A stretch of 41,660 bases of DNA from Streptomyces sp. NRRL B-24484 (GCF_000717715.1 NZ_JOAI01000055.1:1-41660); one strand, 5' to 3'; numbered from the stretch's first letter, positions 1-7,399 are shown. Notes: a model not told the origin generated them from the letters alone. Made by a program: numbers and translations.

Positions 1-186
1 CAGCAGCAGGTCGATCCGCTCGCGGGCGGTCAGCTTGCCCTTCGCGTGCTGGGCCTCGGTGGCCTTCTCGCTCGGACCACGCCGGACCTGCTCCCGGAGC
101 TCGTGCAGCTCGGCCACCCGCCCGCGCGCGTCGGCCGGGATCGCGGGGATCTCTTCGCCGACCGGCGCATCGTGCAGAACCGTCAT
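1..186 (-). CDS. Acyl-CoA carboxylase beta subunit (carboxyltransferase), N-terminal part only
   Basis: Only the first 62 codons lie in the window and the gene runs off the left edge. The N-terminus contains ATEAQHAKGKLTARERIDLL, the typical opening of the biotin-dependent acyl-CoA (acetyl/propionyl) carboxylase carboxyltransferase subunits of actinomycetes. These transfer carboxyl from biotin to acyl-CoA and supply malonyl- or methylmalonyl-CoA for fatty acid and polyketide synthesis. The ATG at 184-186 is preceded on the minus strand by a GGAGTGG ribosome site at good spacing. Which acyl-CoA it prefers cannot be told, because the substrate-selecting residues lie outside the window. Confidence 0.85.
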   Translation of the reverse strand, partial: MTVLHDAPVGEEIPAIPADARGRVAELHELREQVRRGPSEKATEAQHAKGKLTARERIDLLL

Positions 187-572
187 CTCGAACCACTCCA
201 AGTGTGAGGGAACTGTCCCGGCAGGCGGCCTGCGTACGCGGCTGCTGCTCCGGCGAACACTTCTTCACCTACGACACTACGAGGGAGGGCCGCCGCCGCT
301 CGGCGTCGATTCCGTACAAGGTCGGGCCCCAGAAGCTGTGCAGGGCGCACAGTGGGCCGCACTCCGGCGGCCGTTCGCGGGGGTGCGGCAGGGGCACCCG
401 CGACGGCCGTCACAGGGGGTGGTCGGACCTTCGATCGTCCAGGTCAGGACGGGTGGCGGGGCAGGCACACGGACAGCACACCCCCGGCCCGCACGGCGGG
501 CCGGGGTGTGCTGTTCCTGCGGCGCGCGGCCGCCGGCGGGCTTCCGGATGGTAGGGAAGCGCCAAATCGGGA
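187..572. other. Intergenic region upstream of the carboxylase gene
   Basis: This 386-base gap between two minus-strand genes should hold the promoter of the carboxylase gene. The only strong structure is the hairpin at 474-513, described separately. An open frame on the plus strand (204-554) has an amino acid make-up rich in R, G, S and C and resembles no family I know. I see no tRNA-like arms here. Confidence 0.5.
474..513 (-). terminator. Strong hairpin terminator after the PLDc_N gene
   Basis: The left arm starts cagcacaccc and the right arm ends gggtgtgctg. They pair over about 18 bp with one bulged C and a 3-base loop. It lies about 60 bases beyond the stop of the minus-strand PLDc_N gene and separates it from the carboxylase gene. 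There is no T-run, as is usual in high-GC actinomycete terminators. Confidence 0.7.
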
Positions 573-986
573 TCAGCCGCGCGGACCGTCGCCCGGCTCG
601 TCCTTTCGGCGCAGTTCCTCCTCGCGCCGGCGAAGGTCGGACTCCCACTGCTTGAGCATGTCCTCGTGGCGCTCGTTGTCCTTCTTCAACGAGGCCAGGA
701 ACTCCGGGTTGTCGTCCGGGGCGACGAAGCGCGCGGCGGGCCGCTCGTACTCGGGGAAGCCCGCGGTGGGACCGGCGGGCCAGGCCGCGGCACGGCCGCG
801 GGAGCGCGCGCGGTTGCGCCCCGCCACCAGCCAGGCGATCGACCCGACCAGCGGGAAGAGCAGCACGATGATCACCCAGGCGACCTTGGGGAGGTACCGC
901 ACGTCCTCCTCCGGCGTGGTCAGGCAGTCGATGAACGCCCACACCCACAGCGCGAGCACGAGCAGCGGCGGCAGAACTCTCAACAC
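573..986 (-). CDS. PLDc_N domain membrane protein
   Basis: This is a 137-residue protein. The first ~60 residues form two hydrophobic segments (LRVLPPLLVLALWVWAF and VAWVIIVLLFPLVGSIAWLV) with the short polar TPEEDVRYLPK stretch between them. That is the PLDc_N pattern (phospholipase D nuclease N-terminal domain), in which P-L-V-G-x-I-A-W-L near the second helix is characteristic. The C-terminal half is charged and ends in a likely coiled segment (LKQWESDLRRREEELRRK). The chosen start is a GTG at 984-986 with GGGGGAG upstream. No catalytic HKD motif is present, so a nuclease or lipase activity is not implied. Function is unknown. It is probably an inner-membrane protein with a cytoplasmic tail. 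Confidence 0.8.
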   Translation of the reverse strand: MLRVLPPLLVLALWVWAFIDCLTTPEEDVRYLPKVAWVIIVLLFPLVGSIAWLVAGRNRARSRGRAAAWPAGPTAGFPEYERPAARFVAPDDNPEFLASLKKDNERHEDMLKQWESDLRRREEELRRKDEPGDGPRG

Positions 987-1046
987 GGCGTCGGTCTCCC
1001 CCGGAACGGCGAACAGGGCCCCTCTTGGCGGGGCCAGGTTAGCCGG

Positions 1047-1061
1047 TGTCGGATACTGACA
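1047..1061 (+). promoter_or_regulatory. TGTC-N7-GACA dyad over a GATACT -10-like box, upstream of mqnL
   Basis: The sequence TGTCGGATACTGACA ends 3 bases before the mqnL ATG at 1065. GATACT (1052-1057) lies where a -10 element would start transcription at about 1064-1065, so mqnL may be leaderless or nearly so; no Shine-Dalgarno sequence is visible. The dyad could be an operator overlapping the -10 box. No convincing -35 was found. Confidence 0.35.
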
Positions 1062-1064
1062 GGC

Positions 1065-2522
1065 ATGGCATACGACGATCTCCGCTCCTTCCTCCGCGCC
1101 CTGGAGCGCGAGGGCGACCTCAAGCGGATCAAGACCGAAGTGGACCCGTACCTGGAGATCGGGGAGATCGTCGACCGGGTGCAGAAGGCCAAGGGCCCGG
1201 CCCTGCTCTTCGAGAACGTCAAGGGCGCCGCCATGCCGCTGGCGATGAACGTCTTCGGCACCGAGCGGCGGCTCGCCAAGGCGCTCGGCCTGAAGTCCCC
1301 CGACGACATCTCGGAGAAGATCGCCGGCCTGCTCCGGCCCGAGCTTCCGCAGGGCTTCACCGGCTTCCGGGACGCCTTCGGCAAGCTCGCCTCGATGGCC
1401 CACGTGCCGCCGAAGAACGTGAAGACCGGCGACGCGCCCGTGCACGAGGTCGTCGTCACCGGCGACGACGTCGACCTGGAGCAGCTGCCCGCCCTCTTCA
1501 CCTGGCCGCTGGACGGCGGCTCCTTCTTCAACCTCGGCCTGACACACACCAAGGACCCCGACACCGGCGTCCGCAACCTCGGCCTCTACCGCCTGCAGCG
1601 GCACGACCGGCGCACCATCGGCATGCACTGGCAGATCCACAAGGACAGCCGCAACCACGCCGCCGTGGCCGCCAAGCGCGGCGAGCGGCTGCCGGTCGCG
1701 ATCGCCTTCGGCTGCCCGCCCGCCGTCACCTACGCGGCGACCGCACCGCTGCCCGGCGACATCGACGAGTACCTCTTCGCCGGCTTCGTGCAGGGCGAGC
1801 GGGTGAAGATGGTCGACTGCAAGACCGTCCCGCTGCAGGTGCCCGCCGACGCCGAGGTGGTGCTGGAGGGCTGGCTGGAGCCCGGCGAGATGCTGCCCGA
1901 GGGCCCGTTCGGCGACCACACCGGCTTCTACACGCCGCAGGAGCCCTTCCCGGCGCTCACCATCGACTGCGTCACCATGCGCCGCCGCCCGCTGCTGCAG
2001 TCCATCGTGGTCGGCCGGCCGCCGACCGAGGACGGGCCGCTCGGCAAGTTCACCGAGCGCTTCTTCCTGCCGCTGTTGAAGATCATCATCCCGGACATCG
2101 TCGACTACGACCTGCCCGAGGCCGGCGGCTTCCACAACTGCGTGATCGTCTCGATCGACAAGAAGTACCCCAAGCACGCCCAGAAGGTCATGCACGCCAT
2201 CTGGGGCGCCCACATGATGTCGCTCACCAAGCTGATCGTCGTGGTGGACGCCGACTGCGACGTGCACGACTACCAGGAGGTCGCCTGGCGGGCGCTCGGC
2301 AACGTCGACTACAGCCGCGACCTGACCGTCGTGGAGGGCCCGGTCGACCACCTCGACCACGCCTCCTACCAGCAGTTCTGGGGCGGCAAGGCCGGCATCG
2401 ACGCCACCCGCAAGCTGCCCGAGGAGGGGTACACCCGCGACGGCGGCTGGCCCGAGATGGTGGCCTCCGACCCGGAGACCGCCGCCCTCGTCACCAAGCG
2501 CTGGAAGGAGTACGGACTGTGA
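1065..2522 (+). CDS. mqnL: UbiD-family prenyl-dihydroxynaphthoate decarboxylase (futalosine menaquinone pathway)
   Basis: The 485-residue product is the usual length for the UbiD family. UbiD enzymes bind prenylated FMN and Mn/K ions to decarboxylate aromatic acids. Typical segments are MHWQIHKDSRNHAAVAAKRG (prFMN and metal site), VAIAFGCPPAV, LPEGPFGDHTGFY and the acidic ending of the central domain. It overlaps the prenyltransferase gene mqnP (start at 2519), and a UbiX-type flavin prenyltransferase (6681-7322) and aminofutalosine synthase (9042-10205) are nearby. This places it in the late steps of futalosine-dependent menaquinone synthesis, where MqnL removes the carboxyl group after MqnP prenylates 1,4-dihydroxy-6-naphthoate. 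The assignment to MqnL rather than another UbiD enzyme rests on this context. No ribosome site is seen before the ATG (see the site at 1047). Confidence 0.9.
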   Translation: MAYDDLRSFLRALEREGDLKRIKTEVDPYLEIGEIVDRVQKAKGPALLFENVKGAAMPLAMNVFGTERRLAKALGLKSPDDISEKIAGLLRPELPQGFTGFRDAFGKLASMAHVPPKNVKTGDAPVHEVVVTGDDVDLEQLPALFTWPLDGGSFFNLGLTHTKDPDTGVRNLGLYRLQRHDRRTIGMHWQIHKDSRNHAAVAAKRGERLPVAIAFGCPPAVTYAATAPLPGDIDEYLFAGFVQGERVKMVDCKTVPLQVPADAEVVLEGWLEPGEMLPEGPFGDHTGFYTPQEPFPALTIDCVTMRRRPLLQSIVVGRPPTEDGPLGKFTERFFLPLLKIIIPDIVDYDLPEAGGFHNCVIVSIDKKYPKHAQKVMHAIWGAHMMSLTKLIVVVDADCDVHDYQEVAWRALGNVDYSRDLTVVEGPVDHLDHASYQQFWGGKAGIDATRKLPEEGYTRDGGWPEMVASDPETAALVTKRWKEYGL

Positions 2523-3418
2523 CCACGGCCGCCTTCGAGGTCCCGCCCGGCAAGGTCAAGGCCTTCCTGCGGCTGGTCATGATCGAGCACTCGGTGTTCG
2601 CGCTGCCCTTCGCGTACATCGCCGCGCTCTCCGCGATGTTCCTCGCCGACGGCCGGGTGCACTGGGGCGAGCTGTTCGTCGTCACCGTCTGCATGGTCGG
2701 CCTGCGGACCTTCGCGATGGCCGCCAACCGGATCATCGACCGCGAGATCGACGCCCGGAACCCGCGGACGGCCGGCCGCGAACTCGTCACCGGCGCGGTG
2801 TCGCTGCGCACCGCGTACATCGGCTCCGCCGTCGCCCTGATCGTCTTCCTCGGCGCCGCCGCCCTCCTCAACCCGCTCTGCCTGGCGCTCGCCCCGGTCG
2901 CCGTGGTGCCGATGGTCGTCTACCCGTACGGCAAGCGGTTCACCGACTTCCCGCACGCCATCCTCGGCCTCGCCCAGGCCGCCGGCCCGATCGGCGCCTG
3001 GCTGGCCGTCACCGGCACCTGGTCCTGGGACGCCGTGGTGCTCGGCCTCGCCGTGGGCGTCTGGATCGGCGGCTTCGACCTGATCTTCGGATGCCAGGAC
3101 GTCGCCGCGGACCGGGCGGAGGGCGTCCGCTCGGTGCCGGCCCGCTTCGGGATCCCGGCCGCGCTGTACGGCGCCCGCGCCTGCCACGCCGTCACCGTCG
3201 GCCTGCTCGCCTGGTACGCCGTCCTCACCGACGCCGGCCCCGCCTTCTGGGTCGGCCTCGCGGTGGTCGTCGGCGCCTTCCTCTACGAGCACAGCATCGT
3301 CAAGCCCGGCGACCTCTCCCGGCTCAACCGGGCCTTCTTCACCACCAACGGCTTCGTCGGCATCTCGCTCTTCGCCTTCGCCCTGGTCGACCTCGTCCTC
3401 CGGGGCCTGACCGTCTGA
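2519..3418 (+). CDS. mqnP: UbiA-family dihydroxynaphthoate prenyltransferase
   Basis: This is a 299-residue integral membrane protein of the UbiA superfamily. The first Asp-rich motif is N70RIIDREID78 (N-x3-D-x3-D) and the second is Q-D194-VAADRAEG. Both bind Mg-polyprenyl diphosphate at the cytoplasmic face. Several hydrophobic helices fit the eight- to nine-helix fold. It starts with a GTG whose last bases overlap the mqnL stop (GTGA), so the two are translationally coupled. In the futalosine route the enzyme attaches the polyprenyl chain to 1,4-dihydroxy-6-naphthoate. A 4-hydroxybenzoate substrate (ubiquinone type) is unlikely in an actinomycete. A hairpin at 3427-3470 ends the transcription unit. 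Confidence 0.9.
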   Translation: MTTAAFEVPPGKVKAFLRLVMIEHSVFALPFAYIAALSAMFLADGRVHWGELFVVTVCMVGLRTFAMAANRIIDREIDARNPRTAGRELVTGAVSLRTAYIGSAVALIVFLGAAALLNPLCLALAPVAVVPMVVYPYGKRFTDFPHAILGLAQAAGPIGAWLAVTGTWSWDAVVLGLAVGVWIGGFDLIFGCQDVAADRAEGVRSVPARFGIPAALYGARACHAVTVGLLAWYAVLTDAGPAFWVGLAVVVGAFLYEHSIVKPGDLSRLNRAFFTTNGFVGISLFAFALVDLVLRGLTV

Positions 3419-3426
3419 CAGTCGCA

Positions 3427-3470
3427 CCCGGGCCCCTGCCGCTCCGCCGGACGGGCAGGGGCGTCCCGGG
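3427..3470 (+). terminator. Hairpin terminator after mqnP
   Basis: CCCGGG and CCCCTGCC (3427-3440) pair with GGCAGGGG (3454-3461) and CCCGGG (3465-3470), with a three-base bulge on the right side. It begins 8 bases after the mqnP stop. No T-run is present. Confidence 0.55.
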
Positions 3471-3655
3471 CGGTGGGCCGGGACACGCCGATCCCGCCGC
3501 CTGACGGACCGTCGGCCGCTGCCCGCGACCCGCGGGTGCGGCACCGCCGCAGGGCGGGAGCGCCGCCGCGCGCCGCGTGCTCCGGGCGCCGCGGGCGGGG
3601 CCGGGGGATCATGGAAGGACGGCAGAGCCGCCGCTACCCCGAGGAGTGGTCACCG

Positions 3656-4042
3656 ATGATCGGCAAGCTGCAGTGCGTCGTCCTGGACTGCCACTACCCG
3701 GCGGGACTGGCCCACTTCTACGCGGCGGTGCTCGGCGGCGAGATCGACCGTCCCGACCCCCGCTGGTCGCTCGACGCCGAGTGGTCGACCGTGCACACCC
3801 CGGACGGCATGGTGCTGGGCTTCCAGCGGGTCGACGACTACCGCCCGCCGATGTGGCCGGACCCGGCCCACCCGCAGCAGCTGCACCTGGACATCGACGT
3901 CGAGGACCTCGACGCGGCGGAGGAGAAGGTGGTGGCGCTCGGCGCGGTGCGCAAGGCCGCCGAGTCCGGCTGGCGGGTGTACGTGGACCCGGCGGGCCAC
4001 CCGTTCTGCCTGGTCGGCCCGGGCGGCGGCGCCGCGGCCTGA
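3656..4042 (+). CDS. VOC (glyoxalase/bleomycin-resistance fold) family protein
   Basis: This 128-residue protein opens with GKLQCVVLDCHYPAGLAHFY and continues FYAAVLGGEI, the beta-alpha-beta-beta-beta pattern of a vicinal oxygen chelate domain. A second module, LHLDIDVEDLDAAEEKVVALG, is followed by the closing YVDPAGHPFCLV strand. Two such modules make one glyoxalase-like domain. Related actinomycete proteins are often called glyoxalase-like (Glyoxalase_6 type) and their substrates are unknown. GAGGAG at 3641 favours the ATG at 3656. An upstream in-frame ATG at 3611 would add 15 residues that do not fit the fold. It stands alone between the mqnLP unit and the DUF1906 gene. Confidence 0.8.
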   Translation: MIGKLQCVVLDCHYPAGLAHFYAAVLGGEIDRPDPRWSLDAEWSTVHTPDGMVLGFQRVDDYRPPMWPDPAHPQQLHLDIDVEDLDAAEEKVVALGAVRKAAESGWRVYVDPAGHPFCLVGPGGGAAA

Positions 4043-4119
4043 CCCGGGCCGGTGCCGGGCCCGGCGGCTGCGGGTGATAGGAGTTCGTGCCACCTGCCGT
4101 CCGTCCCGGAGGGGCCCGC

Positions 4120-5052
4120 GTGCCGAAGGACCGATCCCCGCGCCGCCGTACCGCCGTGCTGGTCGTCGTGGCCGCGGCCGTGCTGTCCGTCGCGGTGGTG
4201 ACCACCCGGGCCGAGGTCTTCGGACCGGACGACCGGACGGTCCCGGCAGCCGCGGCCCCGCCGGCGGCCGAGAGCCCGGCGGCCGGCACCGCTTCCGCCC
4301 CGCCACCGACCGCTGCCGCCAGCGGTGGCACGGGCGATCGATCGGTCTTCACCGGCCTCGCCTTCGACACCTGCACCGCACCCGCGCTGTCGGCGATGAG
4401 GGCCTGGCGCGGCACCTCGCCGTACGGCGCGGCGGCCGTCTACATCGGCGGCAGGAACCGCGGCTGCGCCCAGCCGCAGCTGACCCCCTCCTGGGTGGCC
4501 GCGGTGTCGGCCTCCGGCTGGCGGCTGATCCCGCTGTACGTCGGCGCGCAGCCGCCGTGCCGGGCGGGCGGCAGGGCGGAGAGACTCACCGCGGGGACGG
4601 CGGTGGGCCTCGGGGCCGAGGACGGGGCCGACGCCGTGGCCGCGGCCGGGGCGCTCGGGATGGAGCCCGGCAGCACCCTCTACCTGGACGTGGAGGCCTA
4701 CGACGCCGCCGACACCGCGTGCGCGGCGGCCGTCCTGGCGTACACCCGGTCCTTCGACCGCGCGGTGACGTCCCGCGGCTACCGGCCGGGCTTCTACGGC
4801 TTCGCCGCCTCCGGCGCCGCGGTCATCGCCCAGGCGGGGGCGGACGGGACCCCGGACCTGCCGACGGCGCTCTGGTACGCGAAGTACGACGGCGCCGAGG
4901 ACACCACGGCGAGCTTCCCGTTCGCGGCCGGCCTCTTCACCGGCCACCGCCGCGGCCACCAGTACCGGGTCGACCGGCGGGAGACCTACGGCGGCGTCAC
5001 CCTGACCGTCGACCGCAACGCCTGGGACGCCCCGGTCGCGGTCGTCGGCTGA
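4120..5052 (+). CDS. Membrane-anchored DUF1906 (Rv2525c-type glycoside hydrolase-like) protein
   Basis: This protein of about 310 residues starts with a basic segment (PKDRSPRRRT), one hydrophobic helix (AVLVVVAAAVLSVAVVTT) and an Ala/Pro-rich linker. A secreted domain of about 220 residues follows. Its features are GLAFDTCTAPALSAMRAW near the start, GWRLIPLYVGAQ, a YLDVEAYD strand carrying the likely acidic active-site residues, YRPGFYGFAASG and a final TVDRNAWD. That order is the TIM-barrel pattern of DUF1906, found in Mycobacterium Rv2525c and many Streptomyces secreted proteins thought to act on the envelope. The GTG at 4120 is preferred because GGAGGGG precedes it; the GTG at 4087 has no ribosome site. 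The enzymatic activity is not established for this group. Confidence 0.8.
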   Translation: MPKDRSPRRRTAVLVVVAAAVLSVAVVTTRAEVFGPDDRTVPAAAAPPAAESPAAGTASAPPPTAAASGGTGDRSVFTGLAFDTCTAPALSAMRAWRGTSPYGAAAVYIGGRNRGCAQPQLTPSWVAAVSASGWRLIPLYVGAQPPCRAGGRAERLTAGTAVGLGAEDGADAVAAAGALGMEPGSTLYLDVEAYDAADTACAAAVLAYTRSFDRAVTSRGYRPGFYGFAASGAAVIAQAGADGTPDLPTALWYAKYDGAEDTTASFPFAAGLFTGHRRGHQYRVDRRETYGGVTLTVDRNAWDAPVAVVG

Positions 5053-5080
5053 GGCGTGCCGCCCACGGCGTACGGCCGGG

Positions 5081-5797
5081 CTACCCGGCGGTGAGGACCA
5101 GCGGGTCGCCGACCCGCAGCCGGCCGGGGGCGGTCACCGTGGCCAGGGCGTCCAGCCGGTTGTCGTGGCCCCGGGCGACCGCGCGGAGGATCTCCGGTGC
5201 GTGCGGCAGCCCGGGCTGCGGCGCGCCGACCATCGCGCACCGCTCGCTCGCGCGGACGAAGGCCAGCCGGACGCCGTCGCCGAACCGGCCCTCGCGGCCG
5301 AACCAGCCGTCCTCGGTGAACGGCGGGCTGCCGGGCGGGGTGCGCAGCAGCACGTTGGGGCGGAAGCGCCGCTCGTCGACCACGGCGTCCGGGACCTCGG
5401 CGCGCACCCAGTCCAGGGTGGCGGTGGTGAGCACGGAGACGGGCAGCTGGTCGAAGTGCGAGACGGCGTCCTCGCGGGCCAGCGAGACGTCCTCGCGCTC
5501 CAGGTAGGCGCGGAGGAAGGCGTCCGGGTCCTCGACCGGGCTGCCGAGCGGGTCGAGCAGTTCCGGGCCGTCGATCCGGTGGCCGAGCCGGGAGGCGAGC
5601 CGCAGCAGACCGTCCATCCGCCGGAAGCGGCGGGTGTTCTTGCCGGAGCCGAACCTGCCGGAGCCGTCCCGCACCGCGTAGAGCCGGTCGCCGGCCAGGC
5701 CGCGCCCGTCCACCTCGACGGCGTCGAGGAGTTCGCCGCCGGTGGACTTCACCGGGTAGCGCCAGATGCGCTCCACGACACCGGAGATCTCTGCCAT
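5081..5797 (-). CDS. MOSC domain protein (MOSC_N plus MOSC)
   Basis: The 238-residue product begins VVERIWRYPVKSTGGELLD and G-R-G-L-A-G-D-R, the signature of the N-terminal beta-barrel (MOSC_N). The C-terminal MOSC domain includes RFRPNVLLRTP, then RASERCAMVG with the conserved Cys that can hold a persulfide or molybdenum cofactor, and ends RVGDPLVL. Family members (YcbX, YiiM, mARC) reduce N-hydroxylated compounds or handle Moco. No reductase domain is fused here. It lies 53 bases downstream of the cyclase gene on the same strand but seems to have its own leaderless promoter (TAGGCT at 5804-5809) with a DasR-like operator at 5827-5838. Substrate unknown. Confidence 0.85.
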   Translation of the reverse strand: MAEISGVVERIWRYPVKSTGGELLDAVEVDGRGLAGDRLYAVRDGSGRFGSGKNTRRFRRMDGLLRLASRLGHRIDGPELLDPLGSPVEDPDAFLRAYLEREDVSLAREDAVSHFDQLPVSVLTTATLDWVRAEVPDAVVDERRFRPNVLLRTPPGSPPFTEDGWFGREGRFGDGVRLAFVRASERCAMVGAPQPGLPHAPEILRAVARGHDNRLDALATVTAPGRLRVGDPLVLTAG

Positions 5798-5803
5798 GGC
5801 GGG

Positions 5804-5833
5804 AGCCTATCCGGCCCTCCCGATCGTGGTCTA
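5804..5833 (-). promoter_or_regulatory. Candidate leaderless promoter of the MOSC gene
   Basis: Read on the minus strand, TAGACC (5833-5828) and TAGGCT (5809-5804) are separated by 18 bases and resemble a HrdB-type -35/-10 pair. Transcription would begin about 7 bases after the -10, at the A of the ATG (5797). No Shine-Dalgarno sequence precedes the gene. The -35 hexamer lies inside the palindrome at 5827-5838. Confidence 0.5.
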
Positions 5834-5838
5834 GACCT
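5827..5838. promoter_or_regulatory. DasR-type (dre-like) operator
   Basis: TGGTCTAGACCT contains the perfect 10-bp palindrome GGTCTAGACC and matches 11 of 12 bases of the core dre sequence TGGTCTAGACCA bound by the GntR/HutC regulator DasR, which senses glucosamine-6-phosphate in streptomycetes. It covers the presumed -35 box of the MOSC gene, a position suited to repression. The match is seen directly; DasR binding is inferred. Confidence 0.55.
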
Positions 5839-5850
5839 ATTGGCGGACCG

Positions 5851-6591
5851 TCAGCCCACCCGCGCCACCGCCCGGACGGGCGCCCCGTCCGCCGCCGCCA
5901 GCCGCAGCGGGAACAGCGACACCTCCACCGGGGCACCCGCCTCCCGGGCCGCCAGCAGCGGGGTCAGGTCGGTCAGGTTCTCGGCGATCACCCCGCCGCC
6001 GGCCCGGCCCAGCAGCACCCGGTGCGCCGCCAGCGACGGCCCCTGGCCGGCCGGGTCGTGCTCGTCCGCCAGCTCCGCGAGCAGCGCCGCCACCGCCGGA
6101 TCGGCCGGGCCCTGCTCCGGCGTCGGGTCCACCGACAGCGCGTCCACCCCGACGGTGCGCACCCCCGCCGCCACGATCGCCTCCGCGGCCTCCCGGGACA
6201 GGTACGGGTGCGCCAGGTACAGCTCGCTGCCCCAGTGCCGCGGCCAGCCGGTGGCCAGCAGCAGCACCGAGCCCGGCACGCACTCCGCCAGCGCGGGGGC
6301 GAGCCGATCCGCCGTCACCGCGCTCCGCGGGGCCAGCCCGCGCAGGTCCGCGACCACCGCCGGGCCGGTGAACAGCTCCAGCGGCAGCCCGTCCAGCGTC
6401 GGCCAGGTGACGTCCACGTGGTACGGGGCGTCGACGTGCGTGCCCGCCTGCGAACCCAGGTGCAGCGCCAGCACGTTGACCCCGGCGGTGTCGGTGGTGA
6501 GCGCGGGCCGCAGCTCCACCTCCGGGTCGCCCGGATAGACCGGCATGCCCGTGGTGAGCGGATGGGTGAGGTCGATCAGCGTCGGCGCCAT
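5851..6591 (-). CDS. Cyclase family protein (kynurenine formamidase-like metal hydrolase)
   Basis: This 246-residue protein starts APTLIDLTHPLTTGMPVYPG, typical of the cyclase/KynB superfamily, and carries the metal-binding motif GTHVDAPYHVD (H-x-G-T-H-x-D-x-P-x-H). Family members hydrolyse N-formylkynurenine, isatin or related amides, or catalyse polyketide cyclisations. No kynurenine pathway gene is adjacent, so the substrate is open. The ATG at 6589-6591 has an AGG about 9 bases upstream. The ATG at 6600 would leave no room for a ribosome site. The gene is divergent from mqnM and shares a short promoter region with it. Confidence 0.8.
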   Translation of the reverse strand: MAPTLIDLTHPLTTGMPVYPGDPEVELRPALTTDTAGVNVLALHLGSQAGTHVDAPYHVDVTWPTLDGLPLELFTGPAVVADLRGLAPRSAVTADRLAPALAECVPGSVLLLATGWPRHWGSELYLAHPYLSREAAEAIVAAGVRTVGVDALSVDPTPEQGPADPAVAALLAELADEHDPAGQGPSLAAHRVLLGRAGGGVIAENLTDLTPLLAAREAGAPVEVSLFPLRLAAADGAPVRAVARVG

Positions 6592-6668
6592 GCCGTCCAT
6601 CCTGCCCCGCCCGGCCCGCCCGGCGCAGCGCTCCCGGGCCACTGCCCCGTCCCCGCGGACCCACGGCC

Positions 6669-6680
6669 TAGGGTCGGACC
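6669..6680 (+). promoter_or_regulatory. TAGGGT -10 box for leaderless mqnM
   Basis: TAGGGT at 6669-6674 ends 6 bases before the ATG at 6681. A start site 7 bases after the -10 would be the A of the ATG. There is no purine-rich ribosome site in the gap. No clear -35 is visible, so the call rests on the -10 match and spacing. Confidence 0.45.
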
Positions 6681-7322
6681 ATGAACGATTCGCAGGTGCG
6701 CAGGCCGTGGGTGGTCGGGGTGTCCGGCGCGTCCGGGACGCCGTACGCGGCGTCGGTGATCCGGGCGCTCCTCGCCGCCGGCGAGGCGGTCGACCTGGTG
6801 GTCTCCCGCGCCGCCCGGCTGACCATCCTGGACGAGACCGGCATCGCCTACCGGGACGCCCACTGGCGCGAGGACCTCGCCCGCTGGATCGGCACCGACG
6901 TCCTCGACGGCGTCCGCCACTGGTCGGCCGGGGACTTCGCGGCCGGACCGTCCTCCGGCTCCTACCCGGCCAAGGGCATGCTGGTCGTCCCGGCGACCAC
7001 CGGCGCGGTCGCCGGCATCGCGCTCGGCCTCAGCAAGGACCTGCTCCAGCGGGCCGCCGCCGTCACCCTGAAGGAGCGCCGCCCGCTGGTGGTCTGCCTG
7101 CGCGAGACACCGCTCAATGGGGTGACGTTGAAGCACCTGGTCGAGCTGGACGCGCAGGGCGCGGTGGTGCTGCCCGCCTCCCCGGGCTTCTACGCGGGCG
7201 GCTCCACCGCCCGCGAGCTGGTCGACTTCGTGGCCGGCCGGGTGCTCGACGCGGTCGGCGTGCCGCACACGCTCTACCGTCGCTGGGAGGGCGAACTGGG
7301 CGCTGCGGCCAAGGCAGAGTGA
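6681..7322 (+). CDS. mqnM: UbiX-like flavin prenyltransferase
   Basis: The 213-residue flavodoxin-like protein shows VVGVSGASGTPYAASVIRAL at the FMN-binding N-terminus, GSYPAKGMLVVPATTGAVAG and LKERRPLVVCLRETPL, all hallmarks of UbiX/Pad1 enzymes. These attach a dimethylallyl unit to FMN, making the prFMN cofactor of UbiD decarboxylases. With mqnL 4 kb upstream and mqnE 2 kb downstream, it is the presumed cofactor supplier for MqnL. It may be read from a leaderless transcript (TAGGGT at 6669). The gene stands 119 bases ahead of the Lrp regulator. Confidence 0.92.
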   Translation: MNDSQVRRPWVVGVSGASGTPYAASVIRALLAAGEAVDLVVSRAARLTILDETGIAYRDAHWREDLARWIGTDVLDGVRHWSAGDFAAGPSSGSYPAKGMLVVPATTGAVAGIALGLSKDLLQRAAAVTLKERRPLVVCLRETPLNGVTLKHLVELDAQGAVVLPASPGFYAGGSTARELVDFVAGRVLDAVGVPHTLYRRWEGELGAAAKAE

Positions 7323-7354
7323 GACCGTGCGGATCGGGAGAGTATGTTCATTGC

Positions 7355-7399
7355 GATATCCGGGTTGATCGGCGCACGCCGCCTTCGAATCCGGATAAC
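7355..7399. promoter_or_regulatory. Inverted repeat upstream of the Lrp/AsnC gene
   Basis: GATATCCGG (7355-7363) and CCGGATAAC (7391-7399) form an inverted pair matching over TATCCGG/CCGGATA, with 27 bases between the arms. ATCCGGAT (7389-7396) is itself a palindrome. The pair lies 43-87 bases before the start of an Lrp-type gene. Such regulators usually bind degenerate dyads in their own promoter, so autoregulation is the natural reading. Confidence 0.35.

Noticed and set aside
204..554. Possible 116-residue gene in the gap upstream of the carboxylase
   Set aside because: No family resemblance, no good ribosome site, and it reads through the terminator hairpin at 474-513.
1046..2520. Plus-strand open frame shifted against mqnL and joined to mqnP in frame
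   Set aside because: The part over mqnL is Arg/Ala/Pro-rich nonsense. The mqnP coding part begins at the GTG at 2519.
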